Shown here: piece after piece, positions 10,311 to 22,816 of the stretch
Position numbering within the stretch: the stretch's first letter is position 1
How the letters are laid out: the number at the start of each line of letters is the position of its first letter
Assembly (NCBI RefSeq): GCF_958979055.1
Contig: NC_084894.1
Span: 3,353,001-3,417,000 of the forward strand
DNA from: Alnus glutinosa
Taxonomy: Eukaryota; Streptophyta; Magnoliopsida; Fagales; Betulaceae
Length of the DNA stretch: 64,000 bases
Reading direction: 5' to 3'
Position numbers and translations under genes: made by a program
Notes under the pieces: model-generated
Databases searched by the model: none
Told to the model about the DNA's origin: nothing
What the model saw: only the letters and a program-made list of their open reading frames with translations

Positions 10311-12954
10311 TAAGGCCAAAAAATAAGCAATTGATAATTTGGGGAGCTAGACTGCAAGCACTGGTAGTTTTGGGGCCATCCGAAGAACGGGTGATAGTTT
10401 ATGAGATTTTTTTGTATTTAACCCTTATTATTATTATTTGAATGGGGGAAATAGGTTATTACGGGGGAAAGTACCCCATGAATTGAATGCTCTTAATGGC
10501 TACCGTTTCTAATGAGGTTTTTGCTTATGTTAAGCATCACAAGAGAGCAGTACTTCTCCCAAAAACGAATGTATGGGAATTACTAGCTAGCTTATCAGGT
10601 TTCGCTTATGTTTACTTATATATTAAGACTTGAAGAAATTTAGACAACAATATGGGGGGTTGCATAAAATGCAAGAAGATGACTCATAACATTGACACTT
10701 TCAACAAATATTCCAAAGAATAGTTGCATCTAAAGATCAAAACAATGAAGCTAGCCTTAGCGAAAGCGAGTCTTCCTAGGGTAATTGTTATCGCTTATGG
10801 ACTCGAATCTAGGTGACATATCCACGACGAGGTGAAGGTTAGGTGAAACTACATGGAGGTTCGAACCAACTGATACTGTATAATCAACAGAAGAATTTCG
10901 CAGCTAAGAATGAAATGTCACTAGTAACCCAAATCTAATTAATTCTTCCTAAAATGTGTGAAAGCGCTGCAGTTAATTGGAATGCCACATTGTGGTCAAA
11001 CCATTGTCATTGCAGTGTGTTGTGGAGACTAAAGTTACATGGAGAATTTTAATTTGGAGACTAGGCTTAACTCTATGTATATTCACTAGGTTCTCATGAA
11101 GCCTATTGGGGTCAACAAAGTAAAATAGTCGGATCCCTTGTCCCATGCATGATCTTTTTTTCTTTTTCTTTTTCTTTTTCTTTTCTTTTTTTTTCTTTTG
11201 AGCAAATAGTACAACAAAACAAACTTCAAAGAAAAAAAAAAAAAGGAGGAGGAGGGTATCCTAAGGAGGGTTAATATCACTCATAGGGATAACTACAATT
11301 GGAGGGCAGGACGATATGGGAATGCGACTAGTAGAAGTGGCCCATATATCTAATGAAATTATACGTACGCTAAAGAGCACTGTAATGGATTTTATCAAAA
11401 GATCATATTGAAATAAGATTCAAAAGCTGACGAGTTTCAAAGATAAATGGTTCCGGCTTTTAGAGATCGAATATATTGGAAAAAGATTTATTAGTCTCCA
11501 TGCATGATCATTTTTACATGCAAGTGAACTGGAGGTGCTCAAATCCATCAAAGTTAAACATATATCTATCAAGAACTTCTGTAGGCAACAGGGATTTTCT
11601 TTTTTTTTTAATTGATTAAGGAAAAATGTTACAAGAAAATGAGAAATGATCATTTTCACTCTTGATCTAAAAGGATAAGAAGTGGATCGGACGGTCCTAA
11701 AAATGAAAAAGGGGTGAGCTTCCTAACAATAAACTCAAAACAAACTAAAACAATACTAAAAATAATTATAAATAGTAGAAAATAGGTCAAACAAATGATC
11801 CGGTCCTCTCAATAGGCCGCACAAAACTAAGACAAGCCTATATGTACTCTCACTTGAAAACAACAATCATTGGAAAGAGACTAAAGCGGTAAAAGCACCG
11901 TTCAAATCTGAATCTGAAACTAAAAAAAAAAAAAAAAAAAAAAACCATGGAAACAAAATGTTGACCGTCCTCCCTGCTCTACCTACTCCACATTGTGCCT
12001 CCAATTTATTTGTCCCACCACTCCACGAGATATTTGACCGGATTCTGCCGTTCACCAGGCAGCTGAAACATGCACGTGTTTCAAACAGTTGACTGGGGAG
12101 CCTCCCGCTATTTACTGGAAAAAAAATTTTTACAAATTATTTTTTAAAAAATTTTCCTCAACTAAATTCTAATAGTGACATGCATTATTTGAACGGAAAA
12201 AACACATTTTTTTAATTGCATATATTTTTTATATTTTTTTTTAATAGTTTAAATGATACATGTCATCTTTAAACACTGATTTATATGAGTTTTCTATGAA
12301 TCAGTTTATCCTCATTCTATCTCTCAACTGTCTTTTGATTTAGTTGTTTCAAAACGTGTTATTTAAAAAATAATAATTTTAAAATATAATTAATAAAAAT
12401 GTGATTTTATTATGGGGCCAAATGCACTCTAAATATGCTAGGATTAGTGGTTAAATCCCTAAAAATTAAAAGCTACCCCTTATTTTACCGAGTTGTAAAT
12501 TACGAAAAACTAGCCTTGTTTGGAAGTGGATCCAACTCAAAGGACAAATATTAATTTCCTTCCTCCAATTCTCAACTCTGTCTATAAAAATGTTATGTGT
12601 CCATTTGCATGTAAGAATGCAATAAATATACAATCATGAGTTATTAATACCAATAATTGAAATGCCATAGAATTTTGGACTGAGTGTAGATTAAGTGGAA
12701 AAAAAATGAATTAGGATCGTCTATAATTATTTTTTCAAATTTAACAGAATTCGAACAGGCAATTGTGATATTTCACTTATGAGACTCACCTAATCAAATA
12801 AAAGTTGAGTTGTCCAACTACTTATCTAGTCAGGTAAGTTCAATAAATGATCTTTCACAATCCCTCAAATTATAACAAATAATTATAGTTGATTCTGAAT
12901 CGAGAAAAATAAAAAAAATAAAAAAATAAAAAAAATTGCCTTGACACAACAAGC
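10311..12954. other. AT-rich spacer without recognised genes
   Basis: Short open frames here (11086-11280, 11420-11659, 11867-12055) come from poly-pyrimidine or poly-A runs and show no domain. A poly-A run at about 11924-11944 could be a retroposon tail, but no matching target duplication was found. Confidence 0.6.
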
Positions 12955-12962
12955 ATTACTCA

Positions 12963-13657
12963 CATGGGCGGACCCATGTTCAACGTGGGGGAGACGAATG
13001 TCTCCCCAAAAGTTTTTTAAAGCCCTGTTATTAGGGGTTTTCAATGAGGATCGTCCCTCTAATATTTAATATTTGTCTCCCCCGCCTTGTCTTTTCTTTT
13101 CTTTTGAAGTGAATTGTTCTGTCTTTCGTCTTCTCTCTTAGCACTACCACATAAGAATTACTTTTGAGAGTCTACTAATGTTTTTTCTCCCCTGCCACGT
13201 CTTTTCTCTTACCTTCTCCTCTATTCTTCTATTCCCATAACTCATAGGTTATTAGGTATATGCAAACCTTAGGGAAACTCAAAAATTATATATAAAATAA
13301 AAATAAATAAATAAATAGACTTAGTTTTATAAATAAAAAAATTAAAAAAACAAAACAAAACAAAACAAAAAATGTTCTTTAACTTCGTAATTTTGAACCT
13401 GATTTCCATATTTTTTTAATAAGAAAAGTAGTATTTGCAAACAAGTAGTGCAAAAACTCACCATCATTTCATGACTATTAATTTTCACACTTATTATCTT
13501 ATTTTATTTTTAATCTAACATCTATTAATGGGATTGGGATTAAATTATCAATTATTCTAAAAATTTAAAATTTAGCTAAGTTCAACCATTCGCCGTTACC
13601 GTAGTTACGTTCACCTAAATTTGTCCCCCCACGTAACAAATCTTAGTCCCGCCGCTG
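12963..13657. mobile_element. Non-autonomous hAT-type element
   Basis: The ends are CATGGGCGGACCCA and, read inward from the right, CAGCGGCGGGACTA. They are flanked by 8-bp repeats differing at the last base: ATTACTCA (12955-12962) and ATTACTCG (13658-13665). Eight-bp duplications and a C-A-x-GGCGG terminus fit hAT elements. The interior is AT-rich with no transposase frame. 13666-14340 is plain AT-rich spacer. Confidence 0.6.
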
Positions 13658-13953
13658 ATTACTCGCTTGTTATGTAGCGGACTATCTGCCTTGCAAGCAA
13701 GTAAAAGTCATAGAATCTAAAACTCACCCACCAGCATTCCCAGGAAATAGGAATCCCACTCTCACGCGTTTGCATAGAGCGTGTAATAAAGTTCTTTCCT
13801 TATAATAATTACAAGCCCCATTCGGTTCCGTTAAATTTTTTGCTTTTTCTTCTCAAAATAAAAGTATTAACAAATAACTCAAAAGAAAAAACACATGAAC
13901 ACAAAAATAGTTTTTATTTTTATATCACATCGTAAAAAAATTTAAATTTAAAA

Positions 13954-13988
<35 letters not shown>

Positions 13989-14345
13989 CTAAAACATATC
14001 AAATGACATGGATAGAAAATAAGCCCAAGGCTAAAGATCTAATTAAATTAGAGGCCGACTATTACAAGAGCTCAAAAAAAGGCTTGAGGAAGCTTAAAAT
14101 AAAATACTCTAAATAAGATAGCCTCTTCACTCTTAAGAATTCTCATTTTCTTTCATTAAAATAAAAATATTGACTTAACCGTCAGAGGTTCTTTGTTAAC
14201 TACGAGTTAGTGCCACTCTGATAATTTTTTTCTTATTTTGCAGATGACTCACAGCCCAATTCCAACATGCGAAAATCCTTATCATCATTAACAAACAGAG
14301 CCTAAATATTCTCCCAAAAATGTGCTTGCCACTTATCTAAAATAG

Positions 14346-15070
14346 CTTTAATCATTTGTGCGTTTGGGTATTGAATTTTGAGAATTAGAATTGAATTCTA
14401 ATTCTATTTACAAATATCGAGGTAAGAAATTGTGTTTGGGTGTTGAATTTTGAGATTGGAAAATATTATATTTTAATGGTAAGAAATTATTGATAATTTG
14501 AAAAGTTGTGTATAATAATTAGTATTTTGAAAAGTTGTGTGAAATAATAATTTAAATAATAATAATTTATTATATATTGATTATTTAATTAAAAATAAAT
14601 AAATAATTTTTTTAAAAAAAAATAATTGAAATCAAAATTAAAAATTAAAAAAAAAAAAAAAAAAATGAAGCAAGGGTGGCTGCCGGTTGGCAGCCACCCC
14701 TTTGGGGGTGGCCGCGCGCCACCCCCAAAGGAGGTCGGGGGAGGCCGCGCGGCCACCCTCAAGGGTCGGGGGTGGCCGCGCGGCCACCCCCAGTAGTTGG
14801 GGGAGGCCGCGCGGCCTCCCGGCTGGCAGCCACCCCTCTGTTTTTTTTTTAATTTCTTTTATTTTTTTTTATTTAAATTATTAATATTAATTTTTTTATT
14901 TTATATTGATTTAAATTATTAATATTAATTTTTTTTTAGTCAACTTTTTCTGCGCTGGGTCCCACCAATAATTTCAAAATTCGGGTCAAAATTTGGATTT
15001 TTGGGCGGGTGGGTGGGTTTTAGAAAAAACCCGAATGGAATAAAATTTCATTTCTAATGCCAAACAGTTT
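14346..15070. mobile_element. Insertion with imperfect inverted ends and a GC-rich hairpin core
   Basis: The left end starts GTTTGGGTATTGAATTTTGA and the right end, read inward, GTTTGGCATTAGAAATGAAA. The core at about 14670-14842 abruptly becomes GC-rich, with nested palindromes such as GGGGGTGGCCGCGCG and GGCAGCCACCCC. Target duplications were not identified, so boundaries are approximate. Only a chance frame (14687-14884) lies inside. Confidence 0.45.
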
Positions 15071-15259
15071 AAGATTTCTCAAAATCTTAAAAAGATTCCC
15101 CCAAGGTCGTCAAATGTTTTCCCTCCAGCAAAGTTGGAAGTGTATTCCACGCGAGAATATAGCGAGTGGGCACTGAATGAACCAGTCAGTCCGGTAAAAC
15201 CGTTCAAACACGCTGAACAATTTCAACACGCTCCTACAGAACACCGACAAGATTCTCTC

Positions 15260-15267
15260 CCACGTGG
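15260..15267. promoter_or_regulatory. G-box upstream of RbcX2
   Basis: CCACGTGG, a palindromic G-box, lies about 490 bp upstream of the RbcX start codon. G-boxes bind bZIP and bHLH factors and occur in light-regulated Rubisco small-subunit promoters. Function here is inferred from position. Confidence 0.4.
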
Positions 15268-15725
15268 CAAGACACCACCAAATCGGGAAACCGTCCAGGT
15301 GGGTAGAAACTAAGATGCTAGAAAAAAATCTGCACGACAAGAAGCTAAAGAAGTTCGATTTGAATCCTAAAAAGCCTTTTGGGTGGAGAATTTTGGACCT
15401 CAGACTTTTGTCTGGGTGAGGTTGTTCAAACTTTACACACCTTCCAAATCCATCATTTCCCAAACACTTTTCCTTGCACACAAAATCTTTCTCTCCTGAA
15501 CACGTTCCTGTGCTCTTTTAAGATTCAGAAGTTTCTTCACTCCAGGAATCTCTGACTACAATTGCTAATCTCCAGATTTCTTGGACACCCACTAGCACTT
15601 TCTTGGTCTTCATTAGTGGGTATCTCTTATTTCTTGAATTACACCTTCCAAGATTGAATATCAGGGATAACTGTTATCTGGGTATATTTCTGGAAAGGTC
15701 GATTTTGCGCTTAGTTTTGTGTGTT

Positions 15726-15747
15726 TGAGAGAGAGAGAGAGAGAGAG
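15726..15747 (+). repeat. GA microsatellite in the RbcX2 5' leader
   Basis: A (GA)n tract ends directly before the chosen ATG (15749). GAGA tracts in plant 5' leaders can act on transcription or translation; here only the position is shown. Confidence 0.7.
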
Positions 15748-15748
15748 G

Positions 15749-18700
15749 ATGGTGGGAGCTTTATATGCTGTGGCTTCATCGGTGGTGGACTCGCATTCTA
15801 GCCCATGTTTGTGTTTGGATGCGCTGCCTTCAACTAATATGAACTTCAAGAGTGGTGGAGATTTGGTTTTGCAAAGGAATTCAATGGCGAGGAAGCATTT
15901 TAGTAAGCCAGGGTCCGTGGAGTTAAGCAGTTCATTCATTGATTCTGGGCGCCAGTTGCGGCTCTCAAAGAAAGCGCTTTCAGGTATCGTTCACCGGAGT
16001 TCGAGGAAGCAGCGGAAGGAGCGGAGATTGGTGATCGTCAATGAGCTTGCCGGACAGTATGAAGACAGTTTTGAGGATGTTAAAACGGTGAGAAAATTGA
16101 TTCTAGATTCGAATTTTTGGATGAACTTTCTGCAAGATCGAGATATGGTGGTACATATTGTTCATATGTCTCACACAACTTTTGCTTACATGATGTGATC
16201 AGCTAGTGCTGTTTTGGTTTCTAGAGCCCATTAGTGAAATATTAATGCATTCCCTTTGTATGTTATGGTTGAGTATAGGATATCTAATTCAAGAGGTATT
16301 TAAAATGAATATTTCTTCAAGATTTTTGAAGAAATTCAATATAGCTATTTGAATGATTAACTTCAGAGAATGCTTTCCCTTTTGGTCCTGTCTGTTGTTC
16401 CCTTGTATGCATGCAGTGATAAATCACTACTTATTCCAAATTTAATTGAAATGGGAAGTGAATAACAAAGACCATGTTTTAACTTAGGACCTTTGCTATG
16501 TGCTTAAATACCATGTTAAATTACCACTTATTCCAAAAGTTTAAACTGATAAGAAATAGTGAATTTAATCATTTAATTTATATTTTAACGGTAAGAGATT
16601 GTGACAAGGGAAAGAGTCACACAACCATCTTGATGCGGGAAGAGAACAGTAATGTCGCAGCATTATATGGGTGCATTAACAGTTGGTCCTCCAGTTGTTC
16701 ATTCGAAAACTGAATAGACTAAGTTGTTGCATCTGGACATCGTAAAGACAGATTTTTTCACTTTCTAGAACATTTCAATCTTTCAAAAGAATTGTTGGAA
16801 TGTTATTGTCATAATTTTTAAAGAGTCGTAGAATTTCCAACTTGTTGGTCGCTCCATGAGTTAGAACTTGAGCTATGGAGCACAATAAGTATGTCATGGT
16901 TTTGCAATGAAGCATATGCTGTTGGATCAAAAAAGCCATAAGCTCAGGGGTGAAGAAATTAGAATTTCTAAATGGAATTATCAATCGCCTCAAAGGTTTG
17001 ATTTACATTGCTTTATTTTCCCCTAATATCTACTCTTAAGGATGAGATTTAACAGCTCATCAGATTGTAAGGATTAATGTATTACTGAAACACCATTATG
17101 TAAAATTTAATTGATCCTAAATGAAGATGGGAAGATAAGGCTAGAAGTAATGATTTGGAAGATTAGAAAAGAAATAGACACGAGATTCTTTTAATTGATA
17201 CATGAAATGACGAATGTGAAATGAAAGCGAAGTCATTACTTCTCTATGTATTTTTGTCACTTCAAATGTGTATCTTTGAATCCTAGAGCTAACTTGTTCA
17301 TAGGTATACTACCAGCTCACATATCCACAAATATGTGCTCAGGAACTGCATCTCAATCTGATATGTAGAACAGCAGCCTCTGCGTTATTGTTAACCTCTG
17401 TCCAGATGCAATAATAAGCACTAATATATCATGCACTTCACAATACCAGTGCTTATTTGATATTACCCTCTATATGAATCTTGCCTTTAACCTTAGATTC
17501 TGATTTCTTAGATCAAACTTTCTTGTTATCCTTTGGCAATCTTCAAATCAACACCTATCAAGCTGAATGTAATCTTCAGTTTGGGAGGCTTTTCTTGATT
17601 TAAGGATTGGGGCATGACCATTTTTGGAATCTGGTGGCAACTGTATGAGTTCCAAACTATCTGAACTTTGTTTTGAATATAAATTATTTATGTATTTTCA
17701 TAATTGCAACACGAACGTATCGAGGAAATGCATAGTACAGTAATAGATGCCATTGCTAGTGATGTCTTTTTATTACCTGTTTAAGGATACAGTGACCATT
17801 TTGTATCCCTGTTTTGAAGAACGCAAGTGTTAGCTAATTCCTGCTAAGAATTAAGACATCTAAATATTTATGCCTTCTATTAATTCAATCTTTATTAGAA
17901 AGTGTAGAGGGCCGCAATCTGATAGGAATATGGCTGACAAAATGTCTGTCTGCAGCAACTTCTCAACTATTTCACATACAAGGCTGTGAGGACTGTTCTT
18001 AACCAGCTGTATGAGATGAATCCGACACAATATAGGTGGTTTTACGAGTAAGTGGGATCTTCAACCTCATTCTATACAATTTTCCTACTTTTTATCCATT
18101 GCTGATGGTTATAACAAACTGTGGTGACACCTGATGTGGCTTCTAACTGATAGGCTTGAGAAAATTACTGAGCCTTTTGATTCATAATGAACTTGTGGAT
18201 CAACTAGAATTGGGAGTTATTTTGAATCATCTGAAAGCGCCATATGGACGCAGCCATTTTCTTTTGTGAATTAAATTAAAAAGACAACTGTTACATTTTG
18301 TAACTTTATAACCAGGGATTGATAAAATATCTCTTAGGTGCCAAGCTGGTTCAATTTGACATTAAACCTGTTACGGAAATCCACATTGGTTAGCTGCGGA
18401 GCTTGAAATTGGTTTATGATACTAGTTAGTTGGTCACTCCAACTAATAAGTCAAGCTTTTGGTTTTGATGCCCTAGCATGGTATTCAAACCCTGTGTGTG
18501 TTATGAGTGCACATGTGAGTATTGAATCCCACATTGAGAAAAATAAACAAAGCGAGTAGTTAATATACATAAATGGACCCAAACCCTTAGCTTAAGCTTT
18601 TGGATTGGAGTGATGCATAGGCAATTCTCTGTTATGGTTCAGCTTCCACTTAAATGAGTGTCTTGGTATTTGAAGCTTTTGGTGTGGCTCCGATAAAATG

Positions 18701-20047
18701 GTATGGATGGCTCTTGGAGAAAAGTTGCGTTTGATGACGCCTGCAATTGGAGCAACTCTTGCACGCGTGACACACACGCGAGGAAGAGTTAGGTCAATGT
18801 GGAAAAGACCCACGTGAGAGGGAAATTTGTTGTGAGTACACATGTGAGTGTTGAGTCCCACATTGTGGAAATATAAACAAAGTGGTAGTTAATATACATA
18901 AGTGGATCCAAACCCATTAGCTTAAACTTTTGGGTTGAAGTGACATCCAAACATATATATTAATGTACTCTTAGTAGACTCCATAGGCAATTCTCTCCGT
19001 AACCTTGTCACAAACTTGACTGGAGTTCCAATCAACTCAACTCTGTCCTTTCAGATAACCTTACCTAGGTTAATGACATCAAGAAACTTCCATTTATCTT
19101 TATGTTTAAGGGCAGCAGCAATGTATTGACTTTGATCCAAGTCTAAGATTCCCCAGCCTATATACGACCTGTGTTTAAACATATTTATGTTATGGTAATT
19201 ATTCTTTTATCTAAATCTTGTTTCTTTCTTCATTTTGGACAGTTTTGTCGCAACAAACAAACCTGGTGATGGAAAAGGTTTCATCCGTAGCCTTGGAAAG
19301 GTAGTTTTTTCACTTTAGATTTTATGTTGAACATGAAAGAGGAAATCATTCTCTTTAGGTAACTAAATAAAACTATTTAATGTTGTTGCGGTCATTTCTT
19401 GGATATTTACAAACGAAAATGCAATAATAAAATTTGTTATATTTTTCTTCCATCCCTTATTTGGCTTGGTGAACAAGTGGAGTATATTTTGTGCAAAACA
19501 TCAAGTTTTGATGTAATGAATTTGTGACCTCCATGAGTGGTGGCTGCCACCCCTTCACTCCCCTCCTCCACGAGGGGCACGTTAGGGATCGGTCCTTCTC
19601 TCCCCCGTCCCTGATGGGCATGCAAGGGATAGGTCTCCACCCCATCAACCACCCCTCCCCCTGCAAGGGTGGAGTATATTTTGTGCAAAATATCAAGTTT
19701 TGATGTTATGAATCACATACGACTTTTTAAAATGACAGGAGAAGCATGAGCTCGCTGAGAGAGTGATGGTAACTCGGCTTCACCTGTATGGTAAATGGGT
19801 CAAGGTATGGGAATTTGAAATTTTTCTGAGATCTTTTTCTTAAGCCTGCAAAGTTCATACGACTTGCAAAAAGAATTAAACAATGTGGGAATTAACCCTT
19901 CTTTTTCCTGTCATTGTGATGTAGAAATGTAATCATGCTGAAATATACCAAGAGATCTCTGATGAAAACTTGGAGTTGATGCGTGAACGTCTCATGGAGA
20001 CTGTGATATGGCCCTCCGATGACTCAAACACAGAGAAGATTGGCTGA
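15749..20047 (+). CDS. RBCX2: RbcX2-type chaperonin-like protein, chloroplast (Rubisco assembly)
   Basis: Five exons: 15749-16087, 17956-18047, 19243-19300, 19739-19804 and 19925-20047, all with GT/AG junctions, giving 225 residues. The exon joins keep frame throughout. RbcX binds the C-terminal tail of the Rubisco large subunit and helps assemble the L8 core in the stroma. The domain starts near residue 104 (YEDSFEDVKTQLLNYFTYKA) and continues TVLNQLYEMNPTQYRWFY, ERVMVTRLHLYGKWVKKC and LMRERLMETVIWPSDD, the helical core of plant RbcX2. The first ~100 residues are Ser-rich with a basic RRSSRKQRKERR-like patch, as expected of a transit peptide plus linker. The ATG at 15749 was chosen because the frame upstream is only the GA repeat and has no ATG. 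Introns 2 and 3 hold repeats listed separately. Confidence 0.93.
18499..18950 (+). repeat. LTR-like direct repeats in RbcX2 intron 2 (TRIM-like)
   Basis: Two copies of about 110-120 bp start at 18499 and 18828. They share ACATGTGAGTRTTGARTCCC, then AGTTAATATACATAARTGGA and a conserved tail. Both begin TGTT-TGAGT. This resembles a terminal-repeat retrotransposon in miniature. A weak primer-site-like TGGTATTCAAACCC lies before, not after, the first copy, so the structure may be a rearranged array. Confidence 0.45.
19477..19713 (+). repeat. 45-bp direct repeats around a GC-rich block in RbcX2 intron 3
   Basis: Positions 19477-19521 and 19669-19713 match except at two bases (GTGGAGTATATTTTGTGCAA... 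). Between them lies a 147-bp C-rich block with GAGTGGTGGCTGCCACCCC at its start. The whole unit is about 54% of a 438-bp intron. Confidence 0.7.
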
Positions 20048-20275
20048 CAACTTGCTACTTCATACACCTTGGTCATTCTTTTTTCCCCTGTTCCTAGTCT
20101 AGGTATATTTTTGCTTTCTCATCAAGATCCCATGAGGTCTTCTATATTATTTTCCACAAAACTAATAAGATGTCGTATTCTGTACATTGTATATATGAAT
20201 ACCATCCAACAATTTAGAGAGCTTGAAGCAAAATCACAAACTGGGTTTTCTGATTTTTCTCTCAATTGAATGCAA

Positions 20276-21168
20276 TTGGGACCTGAGTTACAAGCGGACA
20301 GTTATTAACCGCCTAATAACCGCTAACCGTATAATTGCTTTAGTAGGCGGTTGAAAAAATAGTTAAGCGTTTAGAGCAGTGCGGTTTGCCGTTTTAGGGG
20401 TAAGCAAAAGTGGTAAATAACGACTAACCGCCTACCCTTATAATATATATATTAAATATAAAATAATAATAATAATAATAATAATATACAAAAACGATGT
20501 CATTTTTTACACTATTTTAAATTTGTAATGTTTTAGATTTGTAATGTTCCTGAAACTTGGATGTGATATTCCGAACTTTGTGACCGGGTAATTATGAGAG
20601 TTATTTGGTTATTGGAGGGGTTATTCAGGAGCGGTTATTGGGTTATTTGAGGGTCGATTTATGTTTTACTGCAATTTCTTGGGTTATTCATATTGAAACT
20701 CATAAACTGCACAGTTGAAATCAGGATTGATTATACATGTAGCGTCTTTCAGTTAGTTTATTAGGTTAATCTGTTTCATCAAGTATTATTGATACAGATT
20801 ACCTTTTGACTAAATCATTGTTATCACTGCCAAGGATATTTCATGTGTAACTTTCACTCAAAATAATTATTTTTTTTCCCAAAGTTTTATAGAAAATACT
20901 TGAATGAAGCCTTCTGATTATTTAAAAAATGCCCAGATCCATCTAAAATATATGCTGAAAAGAGGCTCGAGAAAAGCTCTAAGCACCAAAATAGGCCTAA
21001 AAGATCCATTACCTAAACAGCGGTTACACAGTGCTGCTATTAGGATGTTTAATAACTGCTAACTGCCTAAAGCAGAGCGATTGCGATTACAAAAATCTAG
21101 TAACCGCCTAAAATGATTATAATTAGAGGCAATAACCACTAACTGCAACCGTTTATACATCCCTACTT
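20276..21168. mobile_element. hAT-like non-autonomous element downstream of RbcX2
   Basis: Variants of AACCGCCTAATAACCGCTAA recur near both ends in opposite orientation. The right end read inward is TAGGGATGTATAAACGGTTG, and the left starts TGGGACCTGAGTTACAAGCG. The TAGGGxTGTA-AACGG terminus fits plant hAT elements. No 8-bp duplication was confirmed. The interior contains an (AAT)n run (20461-20486). 21170-22816 has ARMC8 downstream sequence and no clear gene. Confidence 0.45.
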
Positions 21169-22816
21169 GAGTTCATCTTCTATTGACGAAAGATACATAG
21201 CTCATGATTTTAATATCGCGAGTGCTATAATATCGTGCTCATTTTACTCGGCAGCTTTTAAATGTTGTCCGGAAATCAAATAATTTGGTGTTTCAAATCT
21301 AATTTGGTCATTTCGAAAAGTGCTAACTGGCTTGCCCATTAACCTTGCTAGATGAATTGTCTATGTTAATAATTCCCATTATCACTTTGCCTTATATTAT
21401 GCAGTACCTAATATTGATATCAATCCTCCCTATATAGGCCACTCCTCCCTCTCTCTTTTTTGGGTGTCTGTTTGTTTTGTTATTTTGTCTATTTGAAGTG
21501 CCCTTAAAACAAAATAAAAAAATATTATTTATTAACCTTGAATATTTATATCAATTGCTCAGTTAGGCTGCAATTTTCAAAAATGTGGACGTAATGTTCC
21601 TCAACTCAGATTCATTGAGAAGTAATATCTCCTGTTGTGAAGGCTGAAGCAACCGAAAAAGGGGGAAAACAATCTTTTGAATCCCCTAGAGCACCTGCCT
21701 TCATATACATGGAAACTAATCTTAATACCCTTGAATGTTTAACAAAAAAATATAAAACAACAATTGGCTACCAAATACCCAAAAATAACACAAGCTTCAA
21801 GTGCATTATCAGAACAATAACAAACCTTTATGACTTCTGTTCCATGGCTGTCAAAAATAACCTTCCCCAAGCATAGAGTGGTCAGCCAAACAACGAGTCT
21901 GGGCTGTGTTAGCTAGGAAATAAAGCTTCTGTAGCACAAGTGATCCTGCCCTAATCATAGTAGCATCATCAAGGCAGCCATATTCAGGAGCCCTAATGTA
22001 TTGCATCCACAAAGGCATCAAAAGAAATTAACAAATTGCTGAGATACTAGCCTACAATATGTAGGAGTCACAGTGTACATCTTCAAGACTATATACTAAA
22101 ATGGATCATTCGATACATATAAAGAAAATGGATACAGAATGCATGTATCATGGGAATGAATGGTCAGGAACACCTACAAAAATGAGAAAGCTCTCATGCT
22201 GCTCCGGAAAAAGCTGAAAGCAATGCGTTGCACCTGCAAAAGAACATAACAAGAGAAACACCAATTTGACTCATTAGGAACTGAAATTCCAATCTTGGCA
22301 GGCATCATTCTGAAAGGTAAAATCTGTAACAGGAAGATGTAGTGATCAGGTAAATACAACATAAAGTTACTAGAAAATGGGTTAAAATAAAAAAAAGGAA
22401 AAAACTAACAAATACAATCTCAACCACATGCTGGAAGTAAAATTGTTAGTTCTATACACACCCTTCACATCTTGAGTTGAAGCCAAAATATAGCATAAGC
22501 ATTATTATTCCATTATCTTTACCATAATAAATATCAACTGCTGTGGCCTTATGAATTTTTTTTCCAAAACAAATGAAGAACTACAAACAATTCTCATTCT
22601 GACTGTCATAATGAGGTATTAGTAAAAACTAAAAACTCAATTCTGTGTCAATATATAAAGTTACTATAGACCTTGAATGAAGTATACCACGTTCTTGAAG
22701 GCAATTTATGGATGGCTGGACAATATCTTGGGGAAAAGGTGAAAAACCAAACTGCATCAATATTCCTCTTCTTCGCTTGGGATTCCAGGGAATGGGGAAA
22801 AATGAGCAAAGAGTGA

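Noticed and set aside
10850..10880. GGTTCGAACC string suggesting a tRNA T-arm
   Set aside because: No acceptor stem, D-arm or anticodon arm could be built around it.
11086..11280. Lys/Arg-rich minus-strand frame
   Set aside because: Translation of a (TTTTTC)n-like pyrimidine run.
14687..14884. Pro/Arg-rich plus-strand frame
   Set aside because: Follows the GC-rich palindromic block; no family and no conserved features.
22174..22362. Alternative last exon for ARMC8 (VQRIAFSFFRSSMRAFSFL)
   Set aside because: The exon at 22817-22873 joins in phase and gives LRVKTALGQ, the expected family ending.
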